This document shows, in pieces, positions 61,469-64,000 of a stretch of DNA of 64,000 bases. The position numbers and the translations under genes were made by a program. Origin of the DNA: an uncultured Paracoccaceae bacterium (GTDB lineage: Bacteria > Pseudomonadota > Alphaproteobacteria > Rhodobacterales > Rhodobacteraceae); NCBI GenBank assembly GCA_947501555.1, contig CANMWG010000001.1:1736001-1800000 (forward strand), given 5' to 3'. Below the pieces are notes generated by a model. That model was not told the origin of the DNA. It was given only the letters and a program-made list of their open reading frames with translations, and ran no database searches. The first letter of the stretch is position 1. Each line of letters starts with the position of its first letter.

Positions 61469-62428
61469 ATGCGTGCTTTTCAAGTTTCATCTTTTGCGAC
61501 TGATCCGACCCTCGAATCCCTCGCTCCACCGACGCCAGCACCGGGCGAAGTCTTGCTCGAAGTCGCCGCATGCGGGTTAAACTTCGCCGATTTATTGATG
61601 GCAAATGGCACATATCAAGACACGCCAAAGCCGCCCTTTACGCTCGGAATGGAAGTGTGCGGAACCGTGGTCGCGCAAGGCGCCGGTGTGGACACCCCGG
61701 CCATCGGAACTCGCGTGGCAGTCTTCGGCGGCAAGGGCGGGATGGCCGATCAAGGTGTCTTCCCCGCCGCTCTGTGTAGACCCGTGCCCGAAGAAATGAC
61801 TTCGGAGACGGCCGCCGGTTTCATGGTTGCATATGGTACATCCCACCTCGCATTAACCCGCAGGGCCCAACTGGAAGCAGGAGAGACATTACTCGTATTA
61901 GGTGCAGCGGGCGGGGTTGGGCTGACAGCTGTTGAAATCGGAAAGGCACTTGGTGCGACAGTCATCGCGGTGGCGCGAGGGGTAGATAAGCTGGCCGTGG
62001 CCAAAGCGGCAGGGGCTGATCATCTGATCGATAGCGAGACCGACGATATCAAATCTGCGGTCAAAGCCCTTGGCGGTGCGGATGTGGTTTACGATCCCGT
62101 GGGCGGAGACGCCTTTAAGGCCGCACTTGGCGCATGCAACCGAGAGGCGCGTGTGATTGTCATTGGGTTTGCAAGTGGCGAAGTCCCGCAAATTCCGGCC
62201 AACATTATTTTGGTGAAGAACATCACGGTGATTGGGTTTTACTGGGGCGGGTATCTGGGCTTTGATGCGGATGCACTGACTGACAGCCTTGCGACACTTA
62301 TGTCGTGGCATGCAGCCGGAAAGCTAAAACCGCATGTCAGCCATGTCATTCAACTTGATAATGCGTCCCAAGCCCTTGAGTTAATGCGGTCCCGCAAGTC
62401 CACAGGGAAAGTCGTGATTACGCCATAA
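61469..62428 (+). CDS. NADPH:quinone oxidoreductase, zinc-independent MDR family
   Basis: A 319-aa medium-chain dehydrogenase/reductase, predicted to reduce quinones or alkenals with NADPH. ACGLNFADLLMANGTYQ is near residue 36 and LGMEVCGTVVAQG near 58. The Rossmann motif LVLGAAGGVGLTAVEIGKALG runs through residues 142-162. Zinc-ligand Cys patterns of ADH are missing, so it is QOR-like. AAAGGA precedes the start. It is convergent with the LysR gene, whose 3' end overlaps it by 11 nt. Substrate unknown. Confidence 0.87.
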   Translation: MRAFQVSSFATDPTLESLAPPTPAPGEVLLEVAACGLNFADLLMANGTYQDTPKPPFTLGMEVCGTVVAQGAGVDTPAIGTRVAVFGGKGGMADQGVFPAALCRPVPEEMTSETAAGFMVAYGTSHLALTRRAQLEAGETLLVLGAAGGVGLTAVEIGKALGATVIAVARGVDKLAVAKAAGADHLIDSETDDIKSAVKALGGADVVYDPVGGDAFKAALGACNREARVIVIGFASGEVPQIPANIILVKNITVIGFYWGGYLGFDADALTDSLATLMSWHAAGKLKPHVSHVIQLDNASQALELMRSRKSTGKVVITP

Positions 62429-63290
62429 CCGGCGTTCTGAGTGTATGAAACCCGTCGCGAATATATCTGGAAAGATCAGCAATCACTGGACCGTCGTCTA
62501 GGTTGGTCTGATAGAGGTTCACATTCATCCGGCGCAGTTCAGGCAAGCTGCCACCATGCGAAATCCGTTCAAAATGGCGGGGCTCTGTGCCCTCTAACAT
62601 CGTATGCACGGCCAGATCGGCGCTAACAGTGGCCTCAATTGTGCGACTTGAATCGCTTTCCACAACCATTTCCCAAGGCACACCCGCTTCATCTAACCGA
62701 CGCTGCACGAACTGGCGAAAGATGCAGCGTTGCTCATAGGCCAGACGCAGCGGGCGCTGCTTCCAGGCCTGCCCATCCGGCGCACCGACCCAGATCAAAG
62801 GGATCTCGGCCAGCTGTTCACCGCCAACGCCCATACTGTCTTCTGTGGTCAATATGACGTCGATCGCACCGCGGTTAAATTCTTCAATCAGCTTACGTGT
62901 GAAGGAAGATACCAGCTGCACACGCATCCGTGGATAAGCAGCAGCAAAGCGGCGCAATACCTGCGGAATGACCGGGTAAACGATGTCATGCGGCACACCC
63001 AAAGTGACCTCACCTTCATATTCTTGAGAGGTAAGTTTGCCATAGATTTCATCGTTCAGGATTAGCATGCGGCGCGCATAGCTCAGCAGCTGTTCCCCCT
63101 CGGACGTCAACGCAATTGATCTGGCTGAGCGGTCCAGCAATGTGGTGTTCAACGACTCTTCGAGGCGCTTCAACTGCATCGACACCGCTGACTGGGTGAG
63201 ATTCAGCAAGCCGGCCGCTTTGGTCACCCCCCCTGTGTCAGCAACGGCAACGAAAGACCTTAATGCAGTTGTATCCAAATTCCGGGACAT
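62418..63290 (-). CDS. LysR-type transcriptional regulator
   Basis: A 290-aa LTTR. HTH at residues about 4-60 (TTALRSFVAVADTGGVTKAAG, LLNLTQSAVSMQLKRLEESL), then an effector domain with YEGEVTLGVPHDIVYPVIPQVLRRF. I start at ATG 63290 (MSRNLDTTAL), with AAGGAA about 8 nt upstream; the frame opens 11 codons earlier. It is divergent from the DUF1127 gene and convergent with the quinone oxidoreductase gene. Target unknown; the divergent DUF1127 gene is the first candidate. Confidence 0.9.
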   Translation of the reverse strand: MSRNLDTTALRSFVAVADTGGVTKAAGLLNLTQSAVSMQLKRLEESLNTTLLDRSARSIALTSEGEQLLSYARRMLILNDEIYGKLTSQEYEGEVTLGVPHDIVYPVIPQVLRRFAAAYPRMRVQLVSSFTRKLIEEFNRGAIDVILTTEDSMGVGGEQLAEIPLIWVGAPDGQAWKQRPLRLAYEQRCIFRQFVQRRLDEAGVPWEMVVESDSSRTIEATVSADLAVHTMLEGTEPRHFERISHGGSLPELRRMNVNLYQTNLDDGPVIADLSRYIRDGFHTLRTPVMA

Positions 63291-63404
63291 ATCACATTCC
63301 TTGATACTAATCCGATCAAACATTCATTTTTATCATGTTCGAAAGTCGATTACATATCAAGCATTGAAATGAATAACCCACAACGCATCACGAAAGGACA
63401 GGTT

Positions 63405-63629
63405 ATGACATCTATCGTAAGTCGTCTCAAAGGCGAATCAATTGCGCCACAGTACCGGCGTCAAAGCCTCTGGACTCGAATTTCAGTGATGATTTCTGTT
63501 ACGCGGCAGCGGCGGGCGTTGAAGGCATTGGATACACATTTGCTGCGCGATATCGGGGTGACCCCTGCACAAGCCGCCGTTGAAGCAGAAAAACCAGTTT
63601 GGAATGTTCCTGCACATTGGACAAAATAA
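63405..63629 (+). CDS. DUF1127 small arginine-rich protein
   Basis: A 74-aa basic protein. The C-terminal half carries the DUF1127 motif (RQRRALKALDTHLLRDIGVTP, then AAVEAEKPVW). In Rhodobacter and Agrobacterium such small proteins affect RNA turnover, stress and phosphate responses. I start at ATG 63405, with AAAGGA 7 nt upstream; a frame start at 63369 is longer by 12 codons. In R. sphaeroides a DUF1127 gene (CcaF1) is followed by stress-induced small RNAs, so the inverted repeat just downstream here is notable. LysR is divergent. Confidence 0.87.
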   Translation: MTSIVSRLKGESIAPQYRRQSLWTRISVMISVTRQRRALKALDTHLLRDIGVTPAQAAVEAEKPVWNVPAHWTK

Positions 63630-63643
63630 GCGCAAAGACACAA

Positions 63644-63696
63644 TTGATGCGACATTCCCGCCGGAATTGATCAGAAATGGCTGAATGTCGCATCAA
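63644..63696 (+). ncRNA. 14-bp perfect inverted repeat after DUF1127 gene, possible small RNA or terminator
   Basis: TTGATGCGACATTC (63644-63657) and GAATGTCGCATCAA (63683-63696) are a perfect 14-bp inverted repeat around a 25-nt loop, 14 nt past the DUF1127 stop. In RNA this is a strong stem with a large loop. DUF1127 genes in Rhodobacter are followed by stress-induced sRNAs, but those carry a CCUCCUCCC loop motif not present here. No T-run follows, so a plain terminator is less likely. Call is inferential. Confidence 0.4.
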
Positions 63697-63781
63697 CCGC
63701 CTTGAAAAAACGGTAGCACGTGCCAATATCGGCAACCAAGGATGCCGTGTTACGGCGCCACTGTTTTAACTGGAGGTTTAG

Positions 63782-64000
63782 ATGGCCGAATACGAGACAA
63801 TGAAGACGGTCGCCGGGGTCCGCACGGCCGCAATCGACGAGGGGCTTCGCGCCCATATGAACAAAGTCTACGGTACAATGTCCGTGGGCATGTTCATCAC
63901 CTTTGCTGCAGCTTGGGCAATTTCGGGCCTGGCGATGAGCGATGGACAGTTTACTGGCCTTGGCCAGGCGATTTACTTCTCGCCATTGCGTTGGGTGATC
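63782..64000 (+). CDS. Bax inhibitor-1/YccA family membrane protein (3' part outside window)
   Basis: The first 73 codons of a BI-1/YccA-like membrane protein. It starts MAEYETMKTVAGVRTAAIDEG and continues with LRAHMNKVYGTMSVGMFITFA, a conserved N terminus of the alphaproteobacterial family, and then enters the first membrane spans (AAAWAISGLAMSDG, LGQAIYFSPLRWV). Bacterial BI-1 homologs act as pH-sensitive Ca2+ leak channels or interact with FtsH. AGGT lies just upstream of the ATG at 63782. The gene continues beyond 64000. Confidence 0.88.
   Translation, partial: MAEYETMKTVAGVRTAAIDEGLRAHMNKVYGTMSVGMFITFAAAWAISGLAMSDGQFTGLGQAIYFSPLRWVI

Noticed and set aside
1..64000. CRISPR arrays, tRNA or rRNA genes, insertion sequences, prophage genes
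   Set aside because: No regularly spaced repeat, no cloverleaf-like or rRNA-like sequence, no transposase or integrase coding region was recognised by reading. A tRNA or small RNA could still be missed without a scan.

Overview
The window reads as a chromosomal segment of a Roseobacter-clade alphaproteobacterium (Rhodobacterales/Roseobacteraceae); I cannot name the genus from sequence alone. The reasons are the PccR (ScfR-type) regulator next to pccB, the pccB/pccA/mcm region, the betABCI-choXWV choline locus, a short prolyl-tRNA synthetase without editing insert, an Hda-type DnaA paralog next to ppk1/ppx, a DUF1127 protein, and dense operons with many 4-nt ATGA overlaps. I see no rRNA or tRNA gene, CRISPR array, transposase or phage gene. 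The segment looks like ordinary core and shell chromosome, with a few clade-restricted clusters.

Layout. 0-6.1 kb (minus): lolD (cut by the left edge), lolC/E, a ThuA-like protein, a DUF2937 protein, an orphan coupled to a CTPQSC-type peroxiredoxin, and proS. 6.2-15.5 kb (plus): Tat-exported PhoD phosphatase, YceI, AI-2E-type permease, hda, ppk1, ppx and a PP2C phosphatase; the ppk1/ppx pair covers polyphosphate synthesis and breakdown. 15.5-20.8 kb (minus): a mcm-headed run with VOC, GNAT, DjlA-like, EEP nuclease/phosphatase and a small periplasmic protein. 20.9-30.5 kb: propionyl-CoA assimilation, with pccA, a porin, small conserved proteins, pccB, an MFS exporter and pccR. TTGCAAA-type operator sites lie before pccB and pccR. 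30.5-39.9 kb: a secreted nuclease, then betI-betC-betB-betA divergent from choX-choW-GFA-choV. Together these import choline, hydrolyse choline sulfate and oxidise choline to glycine betaine. A palindrome between betI and choX is the likely BetI operator.

40-49 kb: two EamA exporters, a secreted phospholipase A2-like protein, a YmdB phosphoesterase, a TbpB-like lipoprotein, an SLC13 permease, an acidic orphan and yebC. 49.1-54.5 kb is the least understood part: three DUF6152-type secreted proteins, two DUF6644-like membrane proteins, a HupE/UreJ permease and a membrane-anchored periplasmic protein. All three DUF6152-type proteins appear to mature with His-His at the N terminus and keep an Asn-Pro-His motif about 27 residues later. 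I infer a metal-handling (copper, nickel or cobalt) system; this is the best candidate for something undescribed.

54.7-64 kb: 5-formyl-THF cyclo-ligase with mgtE, guanine deaminase, a CAP-domain lipoprotein, 8-oxoguanine deaminase with a HisN-type phosphatase, an XRE regulator, a quinone oxidoreductase, a LysR regulator, a DUF1127 protein followed by a long perfect inverted repeat, and the start of a Bax-inhibitor-1/YccA protein. Product names come from motif recognition by eye; no database search was run.
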